Assembly (NCBI RefSeq): GCF_014196625.1
Contig: NZ_JACIDZ010000002.1
Location: forward strand, 62,001 to 126,000
Source: Martelella radicis
Lineage (GTDB): Bacteria > Pseudomonadota > Alphaproteobacteria > Rhizobiales > Rhizobiaceae
Length of the DNA stretch: 64,000 bases
Direction of reading: 5' to 3'
Shown: positions 35,025 to 43,911 of the stretch, piece after piece
How the letters are laid out: each line of letters opens with the position of its first letter
Position numbering within the stretch: position 1 is the stretch's first letter
The notes under the pieces: generated by a model
Seen by the model: the letters and a program-made list of their open reading frames with translations, nothing else
Databases searched by the model: none
Told to the model about the DNA's origin: nothing
Translations under genes and position numbers: made by a program

Positions 35025-36848
35025 ATGGCACTTCGCAATATCGCGATCATCGCGCACGTTGACCATGGCAAGACGACGCTCGTTGACGAGCTCCTGAAGC
35101 AGTCCGGCGCCTTCCGCGAAAACCAGCGCGTCGATGAGCGCGTGATGGACAGCAACGACCTCGAGAAGGAACGCGGCATCACCATTCTCGCCAAGGCGAC
35201 CTCGGTCGTCTGGAAGGATACCCGCATCAACATCGTCGACACCCCCGGCCACGCCGATTTCGGCGGCGAGGTTGAGCGCATCCTCTCCATGGTGGATGGC
35301 GCGATCGTTCTGGTGGACGCAGCCGAGGGCCCGATGCCGCAGACCAAGTTCGTGGTCGGCAAGGCGCTGAAGGTCGGCCTCAAGCCGATCGTCGCCATCA
35401 ACAAGATCGACCGCCCTGATGCCCGCGCCGATGAAGTCGTCAACGAGGTCTTCGACCTGTTTGCCGCGCTCGACGCCACCGACGAACAGCTCGATTTCCA
35501 CATTCTTTACGGCTCCGGCCGCGCCGGCTGGATGAACACCGCGCCGGAAGGTCCGCAGGACCAGGGCCTCGGCCCGTTGCTCGACCTCGTCGTCGAGCAT
35601 GTTCCCGCGCCGAAGGTTGCCGAAGGCCCGTTCAAGATGATCGGCACGCTGCTGGAGGCCAACCCCTATCTCGGCCGCATCATTACCGGCCGCGTCTTCT
35701 CAGGGTCGATCAAGCCGAACCAGCCGGTCAAGGTCCTCTCGCAAGACGGCAAGACGGTTGAAACCGGCCGTGTCTCGAAGATCCTCGCCTTCCGCGGCAT
35801 CGAGCGCCAGCCGATCGACGAAGCGCAGGCGGGCGACATCATCGCCATTGCCGGCCTTTCCAAGGGCACGGTTGCAGACACGTTCTGCGATCCCTCCGTG
35901 ACCGAGCCGCTTCAGGCCCAGCCGATCGATCCGCCGACAGTGACCATGTCCTTCATCGTCAATGACAGTCCGCTTGCCGGCACCGAAGGCGACAAGGTGA
36001 CGAGCCGCGTCATCCGCGACCGGCTGATGAAGGAAGCGGAAGGCAATGTCGCGCTGAAGATCGAGGAAGCCGAGGGCAAGGATAGTTTTTATGTGTCCGG
36101 TCGCGGCGAACTCCAGCTTGCCGTGCTGATCGAAACCATGCGCCGCGAAGGCTTCGAGATTGCCGTTTCGCGTCCGCGCGTGGTCATGCACAAGGACGAG
36201 GAAACCGGCCAGTTGATGGAACCGGTCGAGGAAGTCGTCATCGACGTCGATGAGGAACATTCCGGCGTCGTCGTGCAGAAGATGGCCGAGCGCAAGGGCG
36301 AGATGGTCGAGCTGCGTCCCTCGGGCGGCGACCGTGTTCGTCTGGTGTTCTTTGCCCCGACGCGCGGCCTGATCGGCTACCAGTCGGAGCTTTTGACCGA
36401 CACGCGCGGCACGGCGATCATGAACCGCCTGTTCCACAACTACCAGCCCTTCAAGGGCGAGATCGGCGGCCGCAACCAGGGCGTTCTCCTGTCCAACCAG
36501 GCCGGCGAGGCCGTGGCCTACGCGATGTTCAACCTTGAGGATCGCGGTCCCATGATCATCGAGCCCGGCGACAAGGTCTATGCCGGCATGATCGTCGGCA
36601 TCCATACCCGCGACAACGACCTCGAGGTCAACGTGCTGAAGGGCAAGCAGCTGACCAATATCCGCTCGGCCGGCAAGGACGAAGCGGTGAAATTGACCCC
36701 GCCGATCCGCATGACGCTCGACCGCGCCCTGTCGTGGATCCAAGACGACGAACTGATGGAAGTGACGCCGAAGTCGATCCGCCTCAGGAAGCTCTATCTC
36801 GACTCCAACGAGCGCAAGCGGTTTGAGAAGACCCGCGCTGCGGGCTGA
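35025..36848 (+). CDS. typA: Ribosome-associated translational GTPase TypA/BipA
   Basis: A 607-aa elongation-factor-like GTPase that acts in ribosome assembly and stress adaptation. Seen: [16 protein letters not shown] (G1), [14 protein letters not shown] (G2 with switch I), [14 protein letters not shown] (G3), [10 protein letters not shown] (G4), domains II-III and the BipA-specific C-terminal domain with [16 protein letters not shown] 35025 gives the standard [15 protein letters not shown] start. The 184-bp gap upstream has no gene and should hold its promoter. Confidence 0.97.
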   Translation: MALRNIAIIAHVDHGKTTLVDELLKQSGAFRENQRVDERVMDSNDLEKERGITILAKATSVVWKDTRINIVDTPGHADFGGEVERILSMVDGAIVLVDAAEGPMPQTKFVVGKALKVGLKPIVAINKIDRPDARADEVVNEVFDLFAALDATDEQLDFHILYGSGRAGWMNTAPEGPQDQGLGPLLDLVVEHVPAPKVAEGPFKMIGTLLEANPYLGRIITGRVFSGSIKPNQPVKVLSQDGKTVETGRVSKILAFRGIERQPIDEAQAGDIIAIAGLSKGTVADTFCDPSVTEPLQAQPIDPPTVTMSFIVNDSPLAGTEGDKVTSRVIRDRLMKEAEGNVALKIEEAEGKDSFYVSGRGELQLAVLIETMRREGFEIAVSRPRVVMHKDEETGQLMEPVEEVVIDVDEEHSGVVVQKMAERKGEMVELRPSGGDRVRLVFFAPTRGLIGYQSELLTDTRGTAIMNRLFHNYQPFKGEIGGRNQGVLLSNQAGEAVAYAMFNLEDRGPMIIEPGDKVYAGMIVGIHTRDNDLEVNVLKGKQLTNIRSAGKDEAVKLTPPIRMTLDRALSWIQDDELMEVTPKSIRLRKLYLDSNERKRFEKTRAAG

Positions 36849-36872
36849 GCAATCATCAATTCCCGAACGAAC

Positions 36873-36905
36873 GAACCCGGCCATCGCAGCCGGGTTCTTT
36901 TTTTC
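36873..36905 (+). terminator. Rho-independent terminator after typA
   Basis: A perfect 9-bp stem (36873-36881 with 36889-36897), 7-nt loop, then a run of eight T. It lies 25 bp after the typA stop. Confidence 0.93.
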
Positions 36906-36914
36906 TGCAATGAG

Positions 36915-37664
36915 TCAGACCTGCGCCAAACCGCCGTCGACGAAGACTTCGCTTCCGGTCATGAAACTGCTGTCGTCGGATGCCAGCAACATCGCCGCTG
37001 CGGCAATCTCGGACGCATCGGCGACCCTGCCAAGCGGCGTCTGTTCGGCAAAGGCGGCGAACATGGCCTCTTTTTCGACCCCGGCCGAAGACGCCACACC
37101 CTCGAGCCCCGGTGTTTGTGTCGATCCGGGAGAGAGAACGTTGACGCGGATGCCCGTTCCCTTGAGATCAAGTGCCCATGAACGCGCGAAATTGCGGATC
37201 GCCGCTTTTGTTGCGCTGTAGACGCTGAAGGCCGGCGTGCCCATTATCCCGGTGGTCGAGCCGGTCAGGATAATGGTTCCGCCGGCATTCATCAGCGGCA
37301 ATCCCTTTTGTACCGTGAAGACCATGCCTCGGACATTGATCCCAAAAGCGTGGTCGAACTGTTCCGGCGTGATGCTGCCGAGCGGCGCCACATCGCCAAC
37401 ACCGGCATTGGCGAAGAGAATGTCGATGCGCCCGACTTCGTCATCGATGGTGGCATAGATCCGGTCCAACTCGTCGAGCTTTGCGACATCCCCCTGGATG
37501 GCGCGCGCTCCGTGCCCGATTTCAGCCACGGCTGCATCGAGTGCCGCCTGTCGACGTCCCGTGATATAGACGGTGGCCCCTTCTGCGGCAAAACGCTTTG
37601 CGCTGGCAAGTCCAATACCGGTCGAGCCGCCGGTGATCACAGCGATCTTGTTTTTCAATCTCAT
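36915..37664 (-). CDS. SDR-family oxidoreductase
   Basis: A 249-aa classical short-chain dehydrogenase: TGGSTGIGLASAKRF cofactor loop, NAGVG, catalytic Ser in ILTGSTTG, YSATKAA and the C-terminal FVDGGLAQV. Arg after the second strand (TGRR) suggests NADP(H). It is divergent from an HxlR regulator that probably controls it. Such SDR/HxlR pairs commonly respond to electrophiles or quinones. Substrate cannot be assigned. Confidence 0.9.
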   Translation of the reverse strand: MRLKNKIAVITGGSTGIGLASAKRFAAEGATVYITGRRQAALDAAVAEIGHGARAIQGDVAKLDELDRIYATIDDEVGRIDILFANAGVGDVAPLGSITPEQFDHAFGINVRGMVFTVQKGLPLMNAGGTIILTGSTTGIMGTPAFSVYSATKAAIRNFARSWALDLKGTGIRVNVLSPGSTQTPGLEGVASSAGVEKEAMFAAFAEQTPLGRVADASEIAAAAMLLASDDSSFMTGSEVFVDGGLAQV

Positions 37665-37727
37665 CTCAGTGTCTCCAGTTTTAGATGGGAGACATCTGGT
37701 CTTCCACTTGCCTTTTCTCTAGTATGA

Positions 37728-37737
37728 ACCATTTGGT
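37728..37737. promoter_or_regulatory. Possible HxlR operator
   Basis: ACCA-TT-TGGT, a short inverted repeat in the 103-bp gap between the divergent SDR and HxlR genes. The position suits control of both. The motif is short, so it could be chance. Confidence 0.35.
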
Positions 37738-37767
37738 AAGTAGCAAGATTTTGTCTGGAGAGAGATA

Positions 37768-38148
37768 TTGCGCGACACCACTCAAACCTTCACCTGCGGC
37801 CTGCATGCGGCGCTGGCTCTGATCGGTTCCAAATGGAAACCGCTCATTCTCAACTTTCTCGGTCAGAAGACATGCCGCTATGGCGAGCTCAGGCGCAGCG
37901 TACGCGACGCGAGTGACAAGGTCCTGATACAGCATCTAAAAGAGCTGGAGGCCGATGGGCTGATCCTGCGCACTGATTTCGGCGAGGTGCCGCCGCGGGT
38001 CGAATACTCGCTGACGCCGTTCGGCGCGAGCCTCGTTCAGACGCTCGAGCCCTTATGCGCTTGGGGTGAAGAAAACCGGGCTTCGATAGAGGCCTCCATG
38101 TCAAACCGCAAAACCACCCGCATTCCTCTCAACCACACAACGCCTTGA
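37768..38148 (+). CDS. HxlR-family transcriptional regulator
   Basis: A 126-aa winged-helix regulator. HxlR core: CGLHAALALIGSKWKPLIL, YGELRRSV, KVLIQHLKELEADGLILR and VEYSLTPFG. Cys10, just ahead of the first helix, is where YodB/HypR-type redox sensors keep their reactive cysteine. The start is TTG 37768 with GGAGAGAG upstream; no ATG occurs before the core. Divergent from the SDR gene, which it probably regulates. Convergent with tctA after 3 bp. Confidence 0.9.
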   Translation: MRDTTQTFTCGLHAALALIGSKWKPLILNFLGQKTCRYGELRRSVRDASDKVLIQHLKELEADGLILRTDFGEVPPRVEYSLTPFGASLVQTLEPLCAWGEENRASIEASMSNRKTTRIPLNHTTP

Positions 38149-38151
38149 CAG

Positions 38152-39648
38152 TCAGTGCCGGCGCGGTTTCCTCAGTTGTGCAATTCCCATGCGCACCAAG
38201 GGCCAGCACAGCGTCATCGCGGTAATCGCAAACAGGATGGCGGCGATCGGGCGCTCGAAGAAGCCCCAGAAATTGCCGTGGGTGAGGATCAGTCCCTGTC
38301 GCAGTGACATTTCGATGGTTGGCTCCAGCACCATGCCGATGACGATGGGAGCGACGGGAAAGCGGAAATAGCGCAGCACAACGCCCGCAACGCCTGCAGC
38401 AAGCGCCACCCAGACATCGAAGACATTGCCGTTGACGCCATAGGCGCCGACAGTCGCGATGATCAGGATCAGACCGATCAGGATCGGCTCGGGAATGCGC
38501 AGCACCCGGGTGAAGAGCGAGGCTCCAAGCGCGCCGGTCAGGAACATCACGATGTTGACGACGATGAGGCAGAGAAAGATCGCGTAGATCAGGTCGAGAT
38601 GGTTGGCGAAGAGCTGCGGCCCCGGCGCGATCCCCTGGATCACCAACGCGCCGAGCATGACGGCGGTGACCGGATCTCCGGGAATACCGAGCGCGAGCGT
38701 CGGCACCAGCGCCGAGCCCGTCACGGCATTGTTGGCGCTTTCGCAGGCGACCAGACCGTCGGGCTCGCCATAGCCGAAATTATCTTTCCGTTTGGAGGCG
38801 CGCCTGGCTTCCGAATAGGCGATGAAGGCCGAAGTTGCCGCCCCCGTTCCCGGGAGCGCGCCGACGAAGGAGCCGATCAGCGAACCGCGCAAAAGCATGC
38901 CGAGCCGTGCCCGCCAGGCGCTCCAGGGCGGCATGCGAAAACCAACGCGCATCTCGCTCGCCTCCGGGCCTGGGCGGTCCAGCTGCAGCACGCGCAGGAA
39001 CATCTCGGAAAAGGCGAACAGGCCGACAATGACTGGAATGAGGCCGATGCCGGCGGAAAGCTGGAAGCTGTCGAAGGTGAAGCGCAGATCGCCCGTCACC
39101 GGATCATTGCCGACCGTAGCCAGGAGCAGGCCAAGCGCGCCCGCGACAAGCCCCTTGACCAGATTGCCCGACGAAACGCCAGCGATACAGGTCATGGCAA
39201 ACAGACCGAGCGCGAAATACTCGATCGGCGTGAACTGCAGCGAAAAGGCGGCAAGCGAGGGACCGGCGATGACGAAGACCAGAACCGAGAACAGGCCGCC
39301 GAAGGTCGATGCCGTCGTCACCCAGCCGATCGCGAGATCCGCCTCCCCGCGCCGGGCCATCGGAAAGCCCTCGAGAGCCGTTGCCGCTGATTGCGGCGTG
39401 CCCGGCGTGTTGAGAACGATTGCGGTGATCGAGCCGCCATAGACCGAGCCGCAGTAGACGCCGAGCATCAGCGCGATCGCAGGGATTTGCGACATTGAAA
39501 AGGTGAACGGCAGAACCATGGTCAGCCCGATCACCGAGCCGAGACCCGGCAAAACGCCGACGATAACGCCGACAATGGTTCCGGCGACGATCGCCAGGAG
39601 CGTGAGGGGCGTTGAGATCTGGGCCGCGGCCGAGATGATGAGGTCCAT
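38152..39648 (-). CDS. Tripartite tricarboxylate transporter large permease TctA
   Basis: A 498-aa membrane protein of about 12 helices. TctA hallmarks: GVLPGLGSVIGLTMVLPFTF near residue 30, GVYCGSVYGGSITAIVLNTPG, and the second repeat with ALPGTGAATSAFIAY and LALGIPGDPVTAVMLGAL. ATG 39648 follows GGGGA at 7 nt; an upstream in-frame ATG (39666) is less likely. With TctB and TctC it forms a proton- or sodium-coupled, receptor-dependent carrier of an organic acid. Confidence 0.94.
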   Translation of the reverse strand: MDLIISAAAQISTPLTLLAIVAGTIVGVIVGVLPGLGSVIGLTMVLPFTFSMSQIPAIALMLGVYCGSVYGGSITAIVLNTPGTPQSAATALEGFPMARRGEADLAIGWVTTASTFGGLFSVLVFVIAGPSLAAFSLQFTPIEYFALGLFAMTCIAGVSSGNLVKGLVAGALGLLLATVGNDPVTGDLRFTFDSFQLSAGIGLIPVIVGLFAFSEMFLRVLQLDRPGPEASEMRVGFRMPPWSAWRARLGMLLRGSLIGSFVGALPGTGAATSAFIAYSEARRASKRKDNFGYGEPDGLVACESANNAVTGSALVPTLALGIPGDPVTAVMLGALVIQGIAPGPQLFANHLDLIYAIFLCLIVVNIVMFLTGALGASLFTRVLRIPEPILIGLILIIATVGAYGVNGNVFDVWVALAAGVAGVVLRYFRFPVAPIVIGMVLEPTIEMSLRQGLILTHGNFWGFFERPIAAILFAITAMTLCWPLVRMGIAQLRKPRRH

Positions 39649-39740
39649 GAATAATCCCCAGGGCATGATCCGCTCGAAGCGAGGGATGGCGGAACATGCG
39701 GCTAATGCAAGATGTTGGAGCCGGCGCAGGCCGAGCCGGT

Positions 39741-40229
39741 TCAGAGCGGCCAGGCAAACCCCGGCAACAGGATCAGGAAAACCCGCTCGAACAGCAACCA
39801 GACGGCCAGCGAATAGCTGATGGCGACGGCAACCAGCAGGCCGATGTCACGCCGGCCAAGCACGAGCGGAACGGCAACGGCGAAGAGCACGCTTGCCGCC
39901 AGAAATCCGATCACGGGCATCAGCGCGCAATAGACGGCGGTCGCAGCCATCAACGCCACCATCTTCAGCGCGGGCGCCAGCGGCGGCAACTCGCGGCTGC
40001 CATGCTTGAGCCCGGGCAAGAGCAGCAAGAGAAGAAACGCCATCACCGCCAGCACGAAGCGGGGAAAGAAGAACGGGCCCTTTCCCTGGCTTGCGCGGGC
40101 AAAGGCGCTGATTTCCTCGAATGTCTGGATCGTAAAGACGATGACGAGCAGAAAGAGAGCGGCGATGACCGCGGTTTCCGCTGCCCTCGATGCGCGGGAT
40201 ACCGCGCCGCGCCTGTTTGTTTCGGCCAT
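39741..40229 (-). CDS. Tripartite tricarboxylate transporter small permease TctB
   Basis: A 162-aa four-helix membrane protein. First helix AETAVIAALFLLVIVFTIQTF, then GKGPFFFPRFVLAVMAFLLL and two C-terminal helices. The start is ATG 40229, directly preceded by GGAGGAAGC; the frame is open further upstream but encodes nothing membrane-like. Sequence conservation in TctB is low, so assignment leans on position between tctC and tctA. Confidence 0.87.
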   Translation of the reverse strand: MAETNRRGAVSRASRAAETAVIAALFLLVIVFTIQTFEEISAFARASQGKGPFFFPRFVLAVMAFLLLLLLPGLKHGSRELPPLAPALKMVALMAATAVYCALMPVIGFLAASVLFAVAVPLVLGRRDIGLLVAVAISYSLAVWLLFERVFLILLPGFAWPL

Positions 40230-40308
40230 GCTTCCTCCAAGCTCGCCGCAGCATGTTACGTCGAAGAAGACGCCTCCAGCGCCCGCTCCGCCGCGCAAAT
40301 CGCAAGGC

Positions 40309-40330
40309 GGGAGCGGTCCGAGCCGCTCCC
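40309..40330 (-). other. Intercistronic hairpin between tctC and tctB
   Basis: An 8-bp stem GGGAGCGG (40309-40316) with CCGCTCCC (40323-40330), 6-nt loop and no T-run. It lies just past the tctC stop and may favour receptor over permease expression. Confidence 0.55.
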
Positions 40331-40339
40331 GTCCGGCCA

Positions 40340-41305
40340 TTAGTTCGCCAGAAGGCCGGCCTTTTCAAGCAGTTTGCGGTTAGTTTCGTACTTCTCGTGT
40401 ACGAAGGCGGCAAAATCGGCCGCGCCCATATAGGCGGAAGGCTGTTTCAGCGCCTCCATCCGCTCCTGGAAGGGGGCGGAATCGATCGCGGTCTTGCAGG
40501 CGGTCTCGAACCTGGAGATATCCGCATCGTCAAGACCGGCAGGCGCGACCAGGCCGCCCCAGATCGGAAAGTCGAGCGGAAAGCCCTGCTCCTCGGCTGT
40601 AACCAGATCAGGCTGCTCCTCAAGCCGGCCCTTTTTCAGGAGCGCCAGCGATTTAAGCTGCTCGGCATTGCTGGTGTAGAAGGACACATGCGGAATGAAG
40701 AGGTCCGCCGTGCCGTCCAGCAACGCCTTCAGCGCGGGCCCGTCGCCGTCAACCGGCAGGAAGGTCATCTTGATCCCGGCGGCGTCTTCAAGGGCGAGAC
40801 CGGCAATGTGCGGGATCGAGCCGATCGCCTGCACAGCGAAGGTCAGTTCGCCCGGATTTTCCTTGGCATAGGCGACAAGGTCATCAAGATTGGAAAACGG
40901 CGAGTCCTCGCGGACGGCAATCACCGTCGGAGCCGAATAGGCAAGGCAGATATAGTCGAAACTGTCGACGTCATAGGGCAGCTTGCGCAGATGCGGCTGA
41001 GTGGTGAGCGGCCCGACCGGGGCCATGCCGAGCGTCGTGCCATTGGGACGCGCGCGGGCAACTTCGCCAACGCCGATCGTGCCGCCGGCCCCGGCTGTAT
41101 TCTTGACGGCCACGCTGACGTCCAGCGTATCGGCCATGCTCTCCTGCATGGCGCGCGTGGTTATGTCCGTTCCGCCGCCGGCGGCGAAAGGCACGACCAC
41201 GGTGATCGGCCGGTTCGACTGCGCGGCAGCAGCGCCTGCAATGACGAACACCGAAGCCGACAATACCATACCGAGGCGGCTCACGGCCTCCTTGCGAAAT
41301 TTCAT
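40340..41305 (-). CDS. Tripartite tricarboxylate transporter receptor TctC (Bug family)
   Basis: A 321-aa periplasmic receptor: signal peptide ending AGAAAAQS near residue 29, then PITVVVPFAAGGGTDITTR, the Bug signature that clamps carboxylates through two water molecules, and AGGTIGVGEVARARPNG. GGAGGAG precedes the ATG. First gene of a minus-strand tctC-tctB-tctA operon and divergent from the SDR/epimerase/PxpBC genes. The ligand is unknown; Bug receptors take dicarboxylates, aromatics and cyclic amides. Confidence 0.92.
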   Translation of the reverse strand: MKFRKEAVSRLGMVLSASVFVIAGAAAAQSNRPITVVVPFAAGGGTDITTRAMQESMADTLDVSVAVKNTAGAGGTIGVGEVARARPNGTTLGMAPVGPLTTQPHLRKLPYDVDSFDYICLAYSAPTVIAVREDSPFSNLDDLVAYAKENPGELTFAVQAIGSIPHIAGLALEDAAGIKMTFLPVDGDGPALKALLDGTADLFIPHVSFYTSNAEQLKSLALLKKGRLEEQPDLVTAEEQGFPLDFPIWGGLVAPAGLDDADISRFETACKTAIDSAPFQERMEALKQPSAYMGAADFAAFVHEKYETNRKLLEKAGLLAN

Positions 41306-41386
41306 TGAGAATCTCCTCCATATTCATGGCTCGCTGTGGAGCCTGGCACAAAAACCACTGGCCTGCCGGCCACAAGTTTTGCATAG

Positions 41387-41418
41387 TGGTATTATGTACC
41401 ATTTTTATTAATGATCAA
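41387..41418 (-). promoter_or_regulatory. tctC promoter with overlapping inverted repeat
   Basis: On the minus strand, TTGATC (41418-41413) and CATAAT (41396-41391), 16 bp apart, form a promoter for tctC. The inverted repeat TGGTA-TTATG-TACCA (41387-41401) covers the -10. TGGT...ACCA half-sites suit HutC-type GntR proteins such as the one encoded at 44.8-45.6 kb. The site may also affect the divergent SDR gene. Confidence 0.5.
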
Positions 41419-41447
41419 TCCCTATTCAATCCACCGGGAGGAATGTC

Positions 41448-42215
41448 TTGAATAGAATGAAGGGAAGAACCGCGCTCGTCACTGGCGCGGCCGACGGGCT
41501 GGGAGCGGCGATTGCGGCAAGGCTGGCAAGCGAGGGAGCGCGGATCGGCATTATCGATCGTAGCGAAGAGGCTATCGGAAGGGCGCGGGAGAATGCGGCG
41601 CTGGCAGAGGCCTTCTTCGTCGCCGGCGACCTGACCGATGGCGCCGACATCGCCCGCATGATGGCGGAATTTGCCGCGAACGACATGGTTTTCGACATTC
41701 TCGTCAACAATGCCGGCGGTTCGCTTCACACCCCACGCGCCTTTCTGGAGGAGACCGACGAAGACTGGGACCGGGTAATGGCGCTGAACGTCACGGCGGC
41801 CGTAAGGGTCAGCCGGCATGTTCTGCCGGGCATGATCGAAGGTGGTTTCGGCCGGGTAATCAATCTCGGCTCCAAAGCAGGGCGCTATGGCAGCCTGTTT
41901 ACCGGCGCCAATTATGTCGCCGCCAAGGGTGCGATCCAGTCGATGACGCTGCAGATGGCGCAGGAATTCGGCCCCAGGGGTATCACCTGCAACGCGGTCT
42001 GCCCCGGCGCGATCTCCACGCCGCGCGTGGAACGGCTGCTTAACGAACGCATGTCGCCGGAAGAACGCCAGCGCGCGCTTGAAGGCGTGCCTGTGCGTCG
42101 CCACGGCCGTGTGGAGGATGTGGCCGCCGCCGTCGCCTTCTTCGCCTCAGAGGAAGCGGGTTTCATCACCGGGCAGTTGCTCGACGTCAACGGCGGACAG
42201 GGAATGGCATCATGA
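41448..42215 (+). CDS. SDR-family oxidoreductase
   Basis: A 255-aa classical SDR: TGAADGLGAAIAARL, NNAGGS, catalytic Ser in LGSKAGRYGS, YVAAK and C-terminal DVNGGQGMAS. Asp after the second strand (IIDRS) suggests NAD. TTG 41448 is favoured as start because GGGAGG lies 6 nt before it, against 15 nt for ATG 41457. It overlaps the epimerase gene by 4 bp (ATGA) and leads the plus-strand unit that continues to pxpBC. Probably oxidises a hydroxy-acid intermediate; substrate unknown. Confidence 0.89.
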   Translation: MNRMKGRTALVTGAADGLGAAIAARLASEGARIGIIDRSEEAIGRARENAALAEAFFVAGDLTDGADIARMMAEFAANDMVFDILVNNAGGSLHTPRAFLEETDEDWDRVMALNVTAAVRVSRHVLPGMIEGGFGRVINLGSKAGRYGSLFTGANYVAAKGAIQSMTLQMAQEFGPRGITCNAVCPGAISTPRVERLLNERMSPEERQRALEGVPVRRHGRVEDVAAAVAFFASEEAGFITGQLLDVNGGQGMAS

Positions 42216-43126
42216 ACACCATGGAAAGCAACTCACAGGCGCCGCTCAACGTGCTGGTCACCGGCGGCTCCGGCTTTCTCGGCCAGGCGTTGACGCAGGC
42301 CCTTGCCGCGCGCGGCGACCGGGTTACCGTTTTCGATCTCAAGCTGCCGCCCGAGGCGACGCGCATTGCCGGCGTCACTTACGTCGAAGGCGACATCACG
42401 CGCCAAAGCGCCATCGATCCGGTGATCGCCCGTTTCGGCATTGATGCCATTCTGCATCTGGCCGCCCTCGTCATTCCCGCCTGCCGGTCGAACCCGGTGC
42501 TCGGCGCCGAGGTGAATGTAGTCGGTCACATCAACATCATGGAAGCAGCCCTGAAGGCCGGCATTTCGCGCGTTGTCTATGCAAGTTCGCTGGCGGCGCG
42601 GCCGCGCGGGCCATATGCTTCGCCGGTCAATCTCTATGGCGCGTTCAAGCATTGCTGCGAGGAAATTTCCAAGGTCTATTTTCTCGACCATGGTCTGGGA
42701 TCGGTGGGACTGAGGCCACATGTTGTCTACGGGCCGGGCCGCACGAGCGGGGAGACGGCTGCAATCACGCTTGCCATGCGCGCTGCAGCCCAGGGGGAGC
42801 CCTACGAGATCCCTTTTTCCGGGCAGATGTGTTTTCAGCATATCGACGAGGTGGCCGAGATATTCATACGCTCGCTCGAGCACCCTGCCCCTGCGCCGAT
42901 CGTCAGCGACCTCACCACGGCAATCGGTTCAAGCGAGGATGTAGCGGACGCAATTCGCGCCGTGGTGCCGGAGGCACAGATCACCATTGCCGACCGTCCC
43001 CGGCCGATGCCGGACGCGCTCGACAATGCTCCGCTGCGCGATCTTCTCGGCAGTTGGAACGCCGTTTCCCTTGAGGAAGGCACCCGCAGGACGATTGAGG
43101 CCTTTCGCGCGACCGCCAATAGCTGA
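42212..43126 (+). CDS. NAD-dependent epimerase/dehydratase (extended SDR)
   Basis: A 304-aa extended SDR: VTGGSGFLGQALTQAL NAD loop, LHLAALV, catalytic Ser in VYASSLAAR, YGAFK (Y-x3-K) and RPHVVYGPGRTSG. These enzymes usually act on nucleotide sugars or sugar acids; a role here in catabolism fits members acting on C4-C6 hydroxy acids, such as denD-like enzymes. Four-base overlap upstream. A 68-bp gap leads to pxpB. Confidence 0.87.
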   Translation: MNTMESNSQAPLNVLVTGGSGFLGQALTQALAARGDRVTVFDLKLPPEATRIAGVTYVEGDITRQSAIDPVIARFGIDAILHLAALVIPACRSNPVLGAEVNVVGHINIMEAALKAGISRVVYASSLAARPRGPYASPVNLYGAFKHCCEEISKVYFLDHGLGSVGLRPHVVYGPGRTSGETAAITLAMRAAAQGEPYEIPFSGQMCFQHIDEVAEIFIRSLEHPAPAPIVSDLTTAIGSSEDVADAIRAVVPEAQITIADRPRPMPDALDNAPLRDLLGSWNAVSLEEGTRRTIEAFRATANS

Positions 43127-43194
43127 TAGAGATGAACCGCGCGGCGCGAAAAGGCGACGCCGCGCGGTGATATCGAGCCAGGGACAGGCTTTTG

Positions 43195-43911
43195 GTGAGG
43201 ATCAAACCGGCCGGCGATCAGGCCGTGACGATTGAATTTGGCGATACTATCGACGAAGCCGTCAGCGCGCGCGTGATCGCGCTTGAACGCTCCTTGAAGG
43301 ATGACCCGGTAGCCGGCATTGCCGAGACCGTGCCCACCTATCGTTCGCTTCTGGTCTTCTACGACCCCGCAATCCTCAATGGCCGCGACCTGAAGGCCAT
43401 CCTCGGCGAGCGCGCGGAAACCGCCCCTGCAACGGACGATGCACGCGCACGCCATTTCGCCGTGCCGGTCTGCTATCAGGGCGCGGACGCGCTTGACCTC
43501 GCAGATGTCGCAGCGGAAAGGAATATAGACCCAGAAGAGGTGATCGCCTTGCACACAAGCGCCACCTATCGGGTCTACATGATCGGGTTTGCCCCCGGCT
43601 TTGCCTATCTCGGCGGCCTGCCCTCCGCCCTCCACACGCCACGCCTTGCCGAGCCGCGCCAGAAAGTGCCGGCCGGCGCGGTCGGCATTGGCGGCGCGCA
43701 AGCAGCGATCAACTCTCTCGCGGGCCCGAGCGGCTGGCGCTATATCGGTCGCACGCCTCTCAGGCTGTTCGATCCGGCGCGCGCCGACCCGGCCTTCTTC
43801 CAAGCCGGCGACATCCTGCGTTTTTTTGCCGTTTCGCCGGACGAGATGACGGCCCTTGAACGGCGGGCGGCTGCGGGCGACGTCATCGTGGAGGCGCAAG
43901 CGCCATGGTGA
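43195..43911 (+). CDS. pxpB: 5-oxoprolinase subunit B (PxpB/KipI family)
   Basis: A 238-aa protein of the CT_C_D/AHS1 family: RIKPAGDQAVTIEFGD at the N-terminus and the family block YMIGFAPGFAYLGGL, followed by PRQKVPAGAVGIGG. With PxpA and PxpC it forms prokaryotic ATP-dependent 5-oxoprolinase that opens 5-oxo-L-proline to glutamate. GTG 43195 or the preceding TTG 43192 is the start. No pxpA (LamB/YcsF) is in the window, so the BC pair may serve a different lactam, or pxpA is elsewhere. Confidence 0.92.
   Translation: MRIKPAGDQAVTIEFGDTIDEAVSARVIALERSLKDDPVAGIAETVPTYRSLLVFYDPAILNGRDLKAILGERAETAPATDDARARHFAVPVCYQGADALDLADVAAERNIDPEEVIALHTSATYRVYMIGFAPGFAYLGGLPSALHTPRLAEPRQKVPAGAVGIGGAQAAINSLAGPSGWRYIGRTPLRLFDPARADPAFFQAGDILRFFAVSPDEMTALERRAAAGDVIVEAQAPW

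Noticed and set aside
36915-42215. Two SDR genes (36915-37664 and 41448-42215) as a recent duplication
   Set aside because: They share only general SDR motifs, differ in cofactor-loop residues and have different neighbours.
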